Both the position numbers and the translations under genes were made by a program. Below are positions 40,079-48,285 of a DNA stretch of 64,000 nt, in pieces. The number at the start of each line of letters is the position of its first letter. The first letter of the stretch is position 1. The stretch is from a virus: IMG/VR virus record IMGVR_UViG_3300000115_000010, positions 1-64,000 of that record, one strand, 5' to 3'. The notes under the pieces are model-generated. The model did no database searches. It worked only from the letters and a program-made list of their open reading frames with translations, and was not told where the DNA came from.

Positions 40079-40094
40079 AAAGGAACATAGTATA

Positions 40095-40784
40095 ATGACA
40101 AAGACTTCCGATTTGATTAAGCAACGACTTAAAGATCAAAACATTAGACATTGGGCTGGTGACAACATTAGCTCAGTATTAGAAGATGGCGATAAACAAA
40201 AACTTATTGATGAGGCGACAACTAGTTTTGAAAATGTATTGGACTCATTAATTATTGACAGGGACAATGACCCAAATAGTCATGGAACTGCCAAGCGTCT
40301 TGCTAAGATGTATTTTAATGAATTAATGAGTGGACGGTATGAGCCAGCACCCAGTGCAACAGCATTTCCAAATGATAGTGCTGAACGTTATGAAGGTATG
40401 CTAGTTGTACGTAGTGAATTAAGAAGCATGTGTTCACATCATCATCAGCCAGTAGCAGGAGTTGCATATATTGGCATTATCGCCTCTAATAAATTAATTG
40501 GACTAAGTAAGTATACAAGAATTGCACAGTGGTGTGCAAGACGTGGAACTTTACAAGAAGAGTTGGCAACCGACATTGCTCGAGAAATTATGAAAGCAAC
40601 AGAAAGTGAAAATGTAGGGGTCTACATTCAGGCTACCCATGGCTGTTGTGAAAATCGAGGTATTATGGCACATAGTAGTTTAACACAAACTACAGTACTT
40701 AAAGGTAGCTTCCATAATGATCCTGGATGCAAAAAAGAATTCATGGATAATATTAAACTACAACAAGAATATGCTCCAAGATAA
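40095..40784 (+). CDS. folE: GTP cyclohydrolase I
   Basis: The 229-aa protein has the FolE core: GTAKRLAKMYFNELMSG, the zinc motif MCSHHHQPVAGVAYIGII (Cys and His near residues 115-118), GLSKYTRIAQWCARR and HGCCENRGIMAHSS with the second zinc Cys. It makes dihydroneopterin triphosphate from GTP, the first step of folate and of 7-deazaguanine synthesis. With the QueD-like, QueE and TGT-like genes nearby, the latter use is more likely. Confidence 0.9.
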   Translation: MTKTSDLIKQRLKDQNIRHWAGDNISSVLEDGDKQKLIDEATTSFENVLDSLIIDRDNDPNSHGTAKRLAKMYFNELMSGRYEPAPSATAFPNDSAERYEGMLVVRSELRSMCSHHHQPVAGVAYIGIIASNKLIGLSKYTRIAQWCARRGTLQEELATDIAREIMKATESENVGVYIQATHGCCENRGIMAHSSLTQTTVLKGSFHNDPGCKKEFMDNIKLQQEYAPR

Positions 40785-40810
40785 ATGTAAACAATTAATA
40801 AGGAATAAAG

Positions 40811-41098
40811 ATGTATACCCGTTTAAGCATTAACGATATCAAATGGGATCTAATAAAGATCATTGAACCATTTGATGGTATCCTCGAAAATAAGCCACGT
40901 GGAGAAACGTCGATCCGTCGACTTTTTGAAGCGTATCTTAAAGACTTACGTTCAGATCAACAAATATCAGATTTTAACGTATATAGTAACATTCGTGACA
41001 CAGCGATTACTTACGATGTTTCTATAAAAGTGGCATCAGATAGATCGCCACGAAAACTAAAAATCCATGTTGGCACATATCAACACCCATGGATATAA
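40811..41098 (+). CDS. Paralogue of the small protein at 35819 (95 aa)
   Basis: Starts MYTRLSINDIKWDLIKIIEP and ends with KLKIHVGTYQ. It lines up over nearly the full length with the product of 35819-36142. Preceded by AAGGA. Unknown function. About 80 nt follow before the ABC importer and contain an inverted GGGTG/CACCC pair (41128-41155) but no clear promoter. Confidence 0.6.
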   Translation: MYTRLSINDIKWDLIKIIEPFDGILENKPRGETSIRRLFEAYLKDLRSDQQISDFNVYSNIRDTAITYDVSIKVASDRSPRKLKIHVGTYQHPWI

Positions 41099-41179
41099 TT
41101 TTTAAATTGCATTAGTAATTTATATAAGGGTGAAGCATTTAGTTAAAGAACACCCACTACTAACTAAGAAGGACTTAAA

Positions 41180-42106
41180 ATGAAACGATTTTTACTCGCA
41201 ATGGTAGCAATGGTATTTGCTACAGCGGCTTCTGCAAAAGAAGTTACACTACTAATGGATTGGTTTCCACAAGGTAACCAAAGTGTTTTCTGGCAAGCTA
41301 TGCTGGATAACGATAATCACGATTTGAAAATTAATATCAAGGCAGGTGGCCCTGGTGTTAAAACAGCAAATCTAGTAGCCGCAGGACAAGTTGAGTTTGG
41401 ACTTAATGGTTCAGATTCAGTAATGATGGCTAACTCAAAAGGTGCAGGACTGGTAGCAATATTTGCTAACTTGGATCATGTTCCTTATACATTAGTATTC
41501 CATCCAGATCAAGGTATTAAAACTGTACAGGATTTAGACGGCAGACGTTTTGCTGTTGTTCCTGGCATTACATATTGGAAATGGATTAAGAAAGAGTACG
41601 GCGTAAGTGCTGACGAATTCCCACTAAAAGGCGACTTGGCTCTATTTGGCAGATCACCTGAAATGTTCCAACAGGGATATTCAATCTTTCTTCCAGCAAG
41701 ACTTGAAGATAAAGGTATTGCAAACGAACAAATTAAAGTGTCAGACTTGGGCTATAAACCATATAGCACACTGTTTACTACACAAAAAATGATTGACGAA
41801 AACCCAGAACTAGTACAAGAAGTTGTAGATAGACTTAGAGCGGCTTTTGTTAAATCTCTTAACAATCCAAAACCAACTATGGATTTGATCTTAGGCAAGA
41901 GTAAAAAAGTTACCCCAGCAGTACACATGAATGCTATTAACCTTATGAAAGAAGAATTTCTTCCTAAGGACTACAGTAAACTGGGTTGCATGAAAAGTGA
42001 ACGTTGGGCAGAACTAGCAGGACAACTAAAAGAAGTTGATGTTGTACCTAGTGATTTCGATCCATCGACTAGTTTCAATCTATCCTTTATGGGCAACTGC
42101 GAGTAA
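41180..42106 (+). CDS. ABC importer substrate-binding protein, NMT1/THI5-like
   Basis: A 308-aa protein with a signal peptide (MKRFLLAMVAMVFATAASAK, cut about residue 19). It then reads VTLLMDWFPQGNQSVFWQAM, close to the W-F-P-N-x-x-H-x-G start of the NMT1/ThiY family; later AGQVEFGLNGSDSVMMANS and DLDGRRFAVVPG are family segments. NMT1-like proteins bind pyrimidine (HMP), thiamine-type, riboflavin, nitrate or sulfonate ligands. The first gene of a complete transporter operon; no lipoprotein Cys, so it is periplasmic. Confidence 0.85.
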   Translation: MKRFLLAMVAMVFATAASAKEVTLLMDWFPQGNQSVFWQAMLDNDNHDLKINIKAGGPGVKTANLVAAGQVEFGLNGSDSVMMANSKGAGLVAIFANLDHVPYTLVFHPDQGIKTVQDLDGRRFAVVPGITYWKWIKKEYGVSADEFPLKGDLALFGRSPEMFQQGYSIFLPARLEDKGIANEQIKVSDLGYKPYSTLFTTQKMIDENPELVQEVVDRLRAAFVKSLNNPKPTMDLILGKSKKVTPAVHMNAINLMKEEFLPKDYSKLGCMKSERWAELAGQLKEVDVVPSDFDPSTSFNLSFMGNCE

Positions 42107-42118
42107 GAGGTAGATACT

Positions 42119-42823
42119 GTGATTGCAATTTCCAAAGTAAGTAAACACTTTGACGAAGTTCAAGCACTAGCAGAAGTAAACTTAAATATTGCCACAGGCG
42201 AGTTCATCAGTATTGTTGGACCTTCAGGCTGTGGCAAGTCTACCCTACTTCGTGTGATTGCTGACCTAGTTGAAACAGACGGAAGTGTTACCAAACCTAG
42301 TAAAGGTGCATTTGTATTCCAAGATAGTGCATTGTTACCTTGGCGTACAGTACAACGCAATGTAGAACTGTTAATGGAACTAGATGGCACTGACAATAAA
42401 AAAGACAAAGCCCGTAAAGCATTAGAGCAAGTTGGTCTAACGGGATTTGAAAACAGTTATCCACATCAACTAAGTGGCGGTATGAAGATGCGATTAAGCC
42501 TAGCAAGAAGTTTAGTATTAGATCCACAATACATATTGCTAGATGAGCCACTGAGTGCAGTAGACGAATTAACAAGAGAAGTCCTGCAAGAAGAATTACA
42601 CAACATGTGGACCAGAGACAAGTTCACTGCTATACTTGTAACACACAACATAGCGGAGGCAGTTTATCTAAGTAATAGAGTTGTCGTCATGAGTCCACGT
42701 CCAGGTAAAATTACAGACATTGTAGATATACCATTTAAAAAACGAACACCAGACATTAGAACAAAACCACAGTTTACAAAACTGGTAAATGATATATCAG
42801 GAAAGTTAAGAACATGGAGATAA
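42119..42823 (+). CDS. ABC importer ATPase subunit
   Basis: Starts at GTG 42119 behind AGAGGTAG. The 234-aa protein has Walker A GPSGCGKST (about residues 34-42), Q-loop QDSALLPWRTVQRNV, signature LSGGMKMRLSLARS, Walker B YILLDEPLSAVD and the switch His in LVTHNIAEAV. This is the SsuB/TauB/ThiZ group of small-molecule import ATPases. All catalytic residues are present, so it should be active. Confidence 0.92.
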   Translation: MIAISKVSKHFDEVQALAEVNLNIATGEFISIVGPSGCGKSTLLRVIADLVETDGSVTKPSKGAFVFQDSALLPWRTVQRNVELLMELDGTDNKKDKARKALEQVGLTGFENSYPHQLSGGMKMRLSLARSLVLDPQYILLDEPLSAVDELTREVLQEELHNMWTRDKFTAILVTHNIAEAVYLSNRVVVMSPRPGKITDIVDIPFKKRTPDIRTKPQFTKLVNDISGKLRTWR

Positions 42824-43587
42824 AAAAGATATTACCACCTGTACTAATACTTGTACTATTTTTAGGCAGTTGGCACATAGGTGCATTAATGTATGACATG
42901 GCATTTTTATTACCTACACCTTGGACCGTAGCAAAACAATTTATTGCAGACTTCGACATTATTATGATCGGACTAGCACAAACATTTACAGCGGCTTTTT
43001 CAGGATATATTATTGCGGCACTGTTAGGTATTAGTGTAGCAACTGTAATGAGCCTAAGTAAAATACTAGAACGCAGTTTATATCCATATGCGATACTACT
43101 ACAGACAGTGCCTATTGTTGCTGTCGCACCACTAATTGTATTGTGGTTTGGATTTGAGATTAAAAGTATAATCATTATAAGTGTTATTATTGCACTATTT
43201 CCTATTATAAACAATACACTGCTAGGACTAAAAAGTACAAACACAACACTAGTTGAGATGTTTAACTATCACAAAACAAACAAATTTAGTACATTTTATA
43301 AACTTAGGTTTCCTGCCGCAATACCAAATATTTTTGCTGGTCTAAAAATTAGTGCAGGACTTAGCGTTATTGGTGCTATTGTAGGCGAGTTCATTATTGG
43401 CAGTGGTAGCGAAGAAGGCGGACTAGGAATACAAATTATCTATGCACAATCAAACTTAGAAACAGCTCTAGTTATGGCGCTTATATTAACAGCGACAGGC
43501 TTAGGCTTTGCATTTTTTATGACAATACAGACCATCGGTTGGCTGTTAATGCGTAAATGGCATGAATCAGAAATGAAAGGGAGTTAA
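42814..43587 (+). CDS. ABC importer permease subunit
   Basis: The 257-aa protein shows about six hydrophobic segments (VLILVLFLGSWHIGAL near the start; YAILLQTVPIVAVAPLIV in the middle) and the coupling helix region of SsuC/TauC-type permeases (KLRFPAAIPNIFAGLKISAG, an EAA-like loop). It overlaps the ATPase gene by 10 nt and the oxygenase starts directly after it. With the two upstream genes it forms a full importer. Confidence 0.9.
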   Translation: MEIKKILPPVLILVLFLGSWHIGALMYDMAFLLPTPWTVAKQFIADFDIIMIGLAQTFTAAFSGYIIAALLGISVATVMSLSKILERSLYPYAILLQTVPIVAVAPLIVLWFGFEIKSIIIISVIIALFPIINNTLLGLKSTNTTLVEMFNYHKTNKFSTFYKLRFPAAIPNIFAGLKISAGLSVIGAIVGEFIIGSGSEEGGLGIQIIYAQSNLETALVMALILTATGLGFAFFMTIQTIGWLLMRKWHESEMKGS

Positions 43588-44481
43588 ATGGACGGAGTAC
43601 CAGTAATTGACATCAGCAGAGATCCTGATGTTGTACATAAAGAGATAGATGAAGCTTGTAAGAAATGGGGCTTTATTGTTGTAAGTGGACATGGCATAAG
43701 CAATGATCTTATTGACGACATGTTTAGTGTCAGTAAAGACTTTTTTGACCAATCACAAGAATATAAAGATACATTCGATAGAGCAAGTATTGGTAGAGGA
43801 TACTATGCAGTAAGAGCCAAAGCACTTGCTAAAACACTTGGCATTGAAGATGCCAAACCTGATGAGAAAGAAAGTTTCACAACAGGACAAGAAGCAGTAC
43901 CAGGTGATCCGTACTATGAAACACAAGGTGCCCAAGGACACTTTGCTCCAAACATTTATCCTAATGAAGAGTTTGAAAGAGTGTATAGAGATTACGACAA
44001 AATGTGTGTTGACTTATCACAACGTATACTTGATCTAATGCATTGTCCGTTGCGTAGCGATAAACCAATTAGCACACTAATCACACATAACTATCCAAAG
44101 CAAGATGTCTCGCCTGAAGGTATCAGAGCAGGTATGCACACAGACTTTGGAACACTTACACTATTGCTTACAGAAGACAAGCCAGGCGGCTTACAAGTAA
44201 TGGGATTAGATGACGAATGGCATGATGTAAAGCCGTTGCCTTATACATTTATTGTAAACTTAGGTGACCTAATGCCACGTTGGAACCCAGAATGGCGTAG
44301 CACACTACATAGAGTTACAAACCCTCCTGTGGGAAGTGAATCAAGACGTATGAGTGTAGTATACTTTCATGCACCCAACTATGAAACAGAAGTAGATGGT
44401 ACAACATCAGGTGAACATTTAATGATGAAGTTTGGCAAAAATAAGAATGTGGAGGAAAAAAGTGACAACAATAGCTCGTAG
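43588..44481 (+). CDS. 2-oxoglutarate/Fe(II) oxygenase, isopenicillin-N-synthase-like (297 aa)
   Basis: The N-terminal VPVIDISRD and WGFIVVSGHGISNDL are the family start. The iron ligands are H and D in MHTDFGTLTLLL and H in STLHRVTNPP; RMSVVYFHAPN carries R-x-S for 2-oxoglutarate. Length is about normal (297). It directly follows the permease, so its substrate may be the imported molecule. The target is unknown; TauD-type sulfonate oxygenases are another family. Confidence 0.85.
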   Translation: MDGVPVIDISRDPDVVHKEIDEACKKWGFIVVSGHGISNDLIDDMFSVSKDFFDQSQEYKDTFDRASIGRGYYAVRAKALAKTLGIEDAKPDEKESFTTGQEAVPGDPYYETQGAQGHFAPNIYPNEEFERVYRDYDKMCVDLSQRILDLMHCPLRSDKPISTLITHNYPKQDVSPEGIRAGMHTDFGTLTLLLTEDKPGGLQVMGLDDEWHDVKPLPYTFIVNLGDLMPRWNPEWRSTLHRVTNPPVGSESRRMSVVYFHAPNYETEVDGTTSGEHLMMKFGKNKNVEEKSDNNSS

Positions 44482-45481
44482 AAAGTTAGGTCTAACCCAT
44501 TGGGATAATAAAACAGCGGGCGGGTATACACTATTTGCACCACAAACAGGAGGCGGACGTATACCACTCATTGACGATAGCGGTGAAGTAGTACACGAAT
44601 GGAACATGCCTGTTAGACCAGGCAGAGATGCAGTACTATTAGAAAACGGTAACTTGGGTTATAACGGAAGTCATAACACCAGTGTTGACCTTTATCCACC
44701 TTGGGATATTTGGCATGGTGGTCACTTTATGGAAGCTACAAAAGATAGTGAAATAGTTTGGGAATATGAAGATCCTTATGCACACCACGATGCACAATGG
44801 CTAGATGGCGGATTGTTATATGTTGCTGCCGCTGAATATAAAGACGGACGATTCAGTGACATTGTGCGTATGGTAAACCGTAAAGGTGATGTTGTATGGG
44901 AATGGTGTGCATGGGAACATATTACAGAAGAAGAGTTTCCAGTACACGAAGGTATGCCCGACAATCATTGGCCCATGATTAACGGAGTATGTCTATCTGG
45001 TCATACTATCTATTTAAGTTTGCGTAACACAAGTGGCATTATTGGAGTAGACAGAGCTACAAAAGAAGTTGTATGGAAAAAGCAGTGGCCCGATGTAGCA
45101 CAACAACATTGTCCTGTTGTTACCACAGCCGGTACAATGATTGCATTTTGTAATGGAAATATTAGGCCACCCGGGTTACATCACAGTAGGATTGTAGAAT
45201 TTGATTTAGCAACTAAAGAACAAATATGGAGTTATGTGGATGATATGCCTCCTAGTTTCTTTAGTCCTTATATGGGCAGTGTACAACGTTTATGGAATGG
45301 CAACACATTTATTTGTGAAAGTGCCTTTGGTAGATTGTTTGAAGTTACACCAGAAGGAGAAACAGTATGGGAATATGTTATCCCATGGTTTGAAGAATAC
45401 CCTGCACCACTAAACGAATTTATTACAGGAGCTCAAAACAGTTGCTTCAAAGCACATAGGTACAAAACATGGGAAATTTAG
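44462..45481 (+). CDS. Arylsulfotransferase-like beta-propeller protein (339 aa)
   Basis: I chose GTG 44462, 6 nt after GGAGG; an ATG at 44432 lies in the oxygenase gene. The product has repeated blades with Trp-rich edges (GEVVHEWNMPVRPGRDAVLL; DSEIVWEYEDPYAHHDAQWL; GDVVWEWCAWEHITEE). This is the arylsulfotransferase (ASST) pattern, also with central His residues. No signal peptide is visible, unusual for the periplasmic enzymes. Sulfate transfer is not proven. Overlaps purA by 13 nt. Confidence 0.7.
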   Translation: MTTIARRKLGLTHWDNKTAGGYTLFAPQTGGGRIPLIDDSGEVVHEWNMPVRPGRDAVLLENGNLGYNGSHNTSVDLYPPWDIWHGGHFMEATKDSEIVWEYEDPYAHHDAQWLDGGLLYVAAAEYKDGRFSDIVRMVNRKGDVVWEWCAWEHITEEEFPVHEGMPDNHWPMINGVCLSGHTIYLSLRNTSGIIGVDRATKEVVWKKQWPDVAQQHCPVVTTAGTMIAFCNGNIRPPGLHHSRIVEFDLATKEQIWSYVDDMPPSFFSPYMGSVQRLWNGNTFICESAFGRLFEVTPEGETVWEYVIPWFEEYPAPLNEFITGAQNSCFKAHRYKTWEI

Positions 45482-46674
45482 TAGTAGTAGGAACACAATG
45501 GGGCGATGAGGGTAAAGGCAAAGTAGTTGATCTACTAGCAGAACACGCTGATATTATTGTACGTTTCCAAGGCGGACACAATGCAGGACACACATTAGTA
45601 ATAGAAGATAAAGTTTTTAAACTTAGTTTACTGCCCAGCGGTATAGTAAGACAAGACAAAGTTTCAGTTATTGGTAACGGTGTTGTATTGAATCCTTGGA
45701 AACTATTAGAAGAGATTGAACTAGTACAGTCACAAGGCGTAAATATTGATCCTAGTAGATTAATGATTGCAGAAAACACTCCGCTAATTTTACCCTATCA
45801 CCAAGCATTAGATCAGTCAAGAGAAGAAGTAACTGATAAAAAAATCGGTACTACTGGCAGAGGCATCGGGCCTGCATACGAAGATAAAGCAGGAAGACGT
45901 GCAATTAAAGTAGGAGATCTTAGAGATGATGAACTACTCAAACATAGACTAGCAATAGCCGCAGAGTATCACAACTTTGACCAACAACAGTTGTTTAATC
46001 AGCTAGCACATATCAAAGAACATGTATTACAATATGTAAATGATGTACCACTTTATCTAAATCAAAAGACTGACTTAGGATTTAATATATTATTCGAAGG
46101 CGCACAAGGAAGCATGCTAGATGTAGACTTTGGCACTTATCCTTATGTAACAAGTTCAAACACACTAGCAGGCATGGCTAGTATAGGATCAGGTGTACCA
46201 CATAATAAAATACCAAATGTAATTGGTATAACAAAAGCATACACAACTAGAGTAGGTGAAGGTCCTATGACTACTGAACTGTTTGATGAAGTTGGAGAGC
46301 ATCTAGCAAATGTTGGTAAGGAAAAAGGCACAGTAACAGGCAGAGACAGAAGATGCGGCTGGTTTGACGCACCACAGGTTCGTAAGACTTGTATGTTAAA
46401 TGGTGTTACTGGCATAGCATTAATGAAAATAGACGTACTCGATAAACTCGAGACTATTAAGATTTGTACTGACGTACACAACGGAATACCAGTGTATGAA
46501 GAGCTACCTGGTTGGTGTACTAGTACAATAGGTATAACTGATTATTCAGATTTACCAAGACTTGCTCAAGAGTATATTAACCGTATTGAGCAATTAACAC
46601 AAACCGAAGTAGTTTTGATATCAACTGGACCAGAAAGAGATCAAACTATTTTATTACAAGATTCTTTCTTTTAG
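45469..46674 (+). CDS. purA: Adenylosuccinate synthetase
   Basis: A 401-aa protein with TQWGDEGKGK at residues 9-18 (catalytic Asp13), GGHNAGHTL (catalytic His41) and TTGRGIGPAYEDKAGRRA. Both residues that define IMP-to-adenylosuccinate synthesis are present, so it is PurA and not the PurZ variant that supports diaminopurine genomes, where the Asp is replaced. It is about 30 residues shorter than E. coli PurA. It boosts AMP supply for replication in an AT-rich phage. Confidence 0.92.
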   Translation: MGNLVVVGTQWGDEGKGKVVDLLAEHADIIVRFQGGHNAGHTLVIEDKVFKLSLLPSGIVRQDKVSVIGNGVVLNPWKLLEEIELVQSQGVNIDPSRLMIAENTPLILPYHQALDQSREEVTDKKIGTTGRGIGPAYEDKAGRRAIKVGDLRDDELLKHRLAIAAEYHNFDQQQLFNQLAHIKEHVLQYVNDVPLYLNQKTDLGFNILFEGAQGSMLDVDFGTYPYVTSSNTLAGMASIGSGVPHNKIPNVIGITKAYTTRVGEGPMTTELFDEVGEHLANVGKEKGTVTGRDRRCGWFDAPQVRKTCMLNGVTGIALMKIDVLDKLETIKICTDVHNGIPVYEELPGWCTSTIGITDYSDLPRLAQEYINRIEQLTQTEVVLISTGPERDQTILLQDSFF

Positions 46675-46708
46675 AGAAAGAAATAACACTAACAGGGAGA
46701 AATATATT

Positions 46709-47329
46709 ATGTTAGGATTTTTTAAAGATATTGACAGAAGCATGTTGCTAAAACTAGTAGCACTACATGTAATTGTTATCGTAGTAAGTAACGCACTAGT
46801 GAGTATTCCAGTAGAAATTTTTGGAATTAAACTTACCTGGGCTGCATTTACATTTCCGTTGGTTGTGCTAGCAACTGACTTAACAGTACGAATGTTAGGT
46901 AAAAACATTGCACGTTCAACAATTGCGGCAGCTTATCCGTTGGCAATTATTGGATCAATTTTAGTTGTAATGGCGGAGGGTGCGCCAAGTAGTGTAGCAA
47001 TGCGTATTGGTTTAGCCAGTGCAACAGCGTATGCAGTTGGCACAATGTTGGATGTATATGTATTTCAATACCTACGTGAAAACTTTTTGAAGCATTGGTG
47101 GATTGCGCCAGCGGTATCAACTGTGGCAGCAAACATTATTGACACATACACATTCTTTTGGGTTGCGTTCAACAACAGTGCAGACGAATATATGGCTGCA
47201 AACTGGGTAGAGATCGCAGGATCACAAGTTGTGATTAAGATTGCAGTAGGACTTATTATCTTCCTACCAGCATACGGTGTGCTATTACGTTACTTAAATG
47301 GTAAACTTTCAGAAGAAGACGCCGAATAA
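46709..47329 (+). CDS. YhhQ/VUT-family queuosine-precursor transporter
   Basis: The 206-aa protein has about six hydrophobic segments and the family pattern TFPLVVLATDLTVRMLG, then GTMLDVYVFQYLRENF, WWIAPAVSTVAANIIDTYTF and FLPAYGVLLRY. E. coli YhhQ imports 7-cyano-7-deazaguanine and 7-aminomethyl-7-deazaguanine. Its presence beside a TGT-like enzyme in this genome suggests that the phage can also take up the base. Last gene of the importer operon, followed by a terminator. Confidence 0.85.
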   Translation: MLGFFKDIDRSMLLKLVALHVIVIVVSNALVSIPVEIFGIKLTWAAFTFPLVVLATDLTVRMLGKNIARSTIAAAYPLAIIGSILVVMAEGAPSSVAMRIGLASATAYAVGTMLDVYVFQYLRENFLKHWWIAPAVSTVAANIIDTYTFFWVAFNNSADEYMAANWVEIAGSQVVIKIAVGLIIFLPAYGVLLRYLNGKLSEEDAE

Positions 47330-47340
47330 TACAAAATTAA

Positions 47341-47367
47341 AAACGGTGGGGATCTCCCCCACCGTTT
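47341..47367 (+). terminator. Hairpin terminator after the transporter operon
   Basis: Perfect 11-bp arms AAACGGTGGGG (47341-47351) and CCCCACCGTTT (47357-47367) with loop ATCTC. The T-run after it is short and partly inside the stem, so efficiency is uncertain. Confidence 0.7.
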
Positions 47368-47384
47368 AATATAAGGATAATATA

Positions 47385-48104
47385 ATGAAAATTAAATATG
47401 AAGACCATGATATACTTTATCCATTTGGTGAATATATTTATAGATCAAAAGTAGACGCTGATGGTCTTAAATTTATGCAAGACTTAGCTGAATCCTCAAG
47501 GGGAGGCGACGATGCTAGTAAATCTTTAGTTGGAAATATAAAAGAACAACGACATGGCATGATTAAAAATCAACAAGATGTAAATAACTTTGATAAAATT
47601 TTTCGTCCACATTTAAAAAACTATATGGATCAAATTAACAGAACGGCTAATTTTGTATTAGAAGAACCTGCTGAACGTCATAGTCATGAACAAGAAAATA
47701 CATCATTTTGGAGAATTGTCCAAGGTGATTATGAAAAACTTAGTTATTCATTAAACCAAGGACCTTGGTTTAATTATATGAAAAAATATGAATTTAATCC
47801 ATTACACAATCATCATGGAGAAATAAGTGCAATATGTATGGTAAGGGTACCTGAGGAAATTCAAAAAGAAGCAGAGAATGATGAAGATCCAAATTGGAGA
47901 GCTGGTGGAAAATTAGAGTTTGTTAGTGCAAACGGCCAATCATCACCACATAGGGTTGTTTCAAGAGAGGCTGATGTATATCTGTTTCCATCTATGCTGA
48001 GACATCAAGTTTATCCTTATAAAAGTGATGTTGAACGAATTACATGTAGTTGGAATTATTATAATATTAACTACCCATCCCTACAGGAATCATCAAATGA
48101 GTAA
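47385..48104 (+). CDS. 2-oxoglutarate/Fe(II) oxygenase-like protein (239 aa)
   Basis: It has FNPLHNHHGEISAICMVRVP (first iron His near residue 142) and YLFPSMLRHQVYPYKS (second His) followed by R for 2-oxoglutarate (VERITCSW). This is the same small oxygenase group as the protein at 38422, with a longer N-terminus. AAGGA site upstream. Possible targets are phage or host proteins; unknown. Confidence 0.7.
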   Translation: MKIKYEDHDILYPFGEYIYRSKVDADGLKFMQDLAESSRGGDDASKSLVGNIKEQRHGMIKNQQDVNNFDKIFRPHLKNYMDQINRTANFVLEEPAERHSHEQENTSFWRIVQGDYEKLSYSLNQGPWFNYMKKYEFNPLHNHHGEISAICMVRVPEEIQKEAENDEDPNWRAGGKLEFVSANGQSSPHRVVSREADVYLFPSMLRHQVYPYKSDVERITCSWNYYNINYPSLQESSNE

Positions 48105-48285
48105 TGAAATACAAGCTAGAATGTTAGAGCTATGTGAGCCAATTGAACGACAAATTATGATGTGCGATAACAGAGAAGATATCTTAATGATGGCATGCGT
48201 TATGCTAGATAAGGTTAAAGTTATGCTTGACAGTCAAATTGGTGTTAAAGGAAGACGTGAAATTATAGATGGTGCAAATAAGTAA
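48097..48285 (+). CDS. Small helical protein (62 aa)
   Basis: I chose ATG 48097 behind AGGAA, overlapping the oxygenase stop by 8 nt. The product is rich in Met and charged helices (CEPIERQIMMCDNREDILMM). No family recognised. It abuts the DHODH-like gene. Confidence 0.55.
   Translation: MSNEIQARMLELCEPIERQIMMCDNREDILMMACVMLDKVKVMLDSQIGVKGRREIIDGANK

Noticed and set aside
42774-43244. 156-codon hydrophobic minus-strand frame
   Set aside because: It is the antisense of the permease gene, whose ABC motifs and overlaps are clear on the plus strand.
45469-46674. purA-like gene as PurZ of a Z-genome
   Set aside because: Asp13 in WGDEGKGK and His41 are both present, as in PurA; PurZ replaces the Asp. 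No supporting genes were seen.
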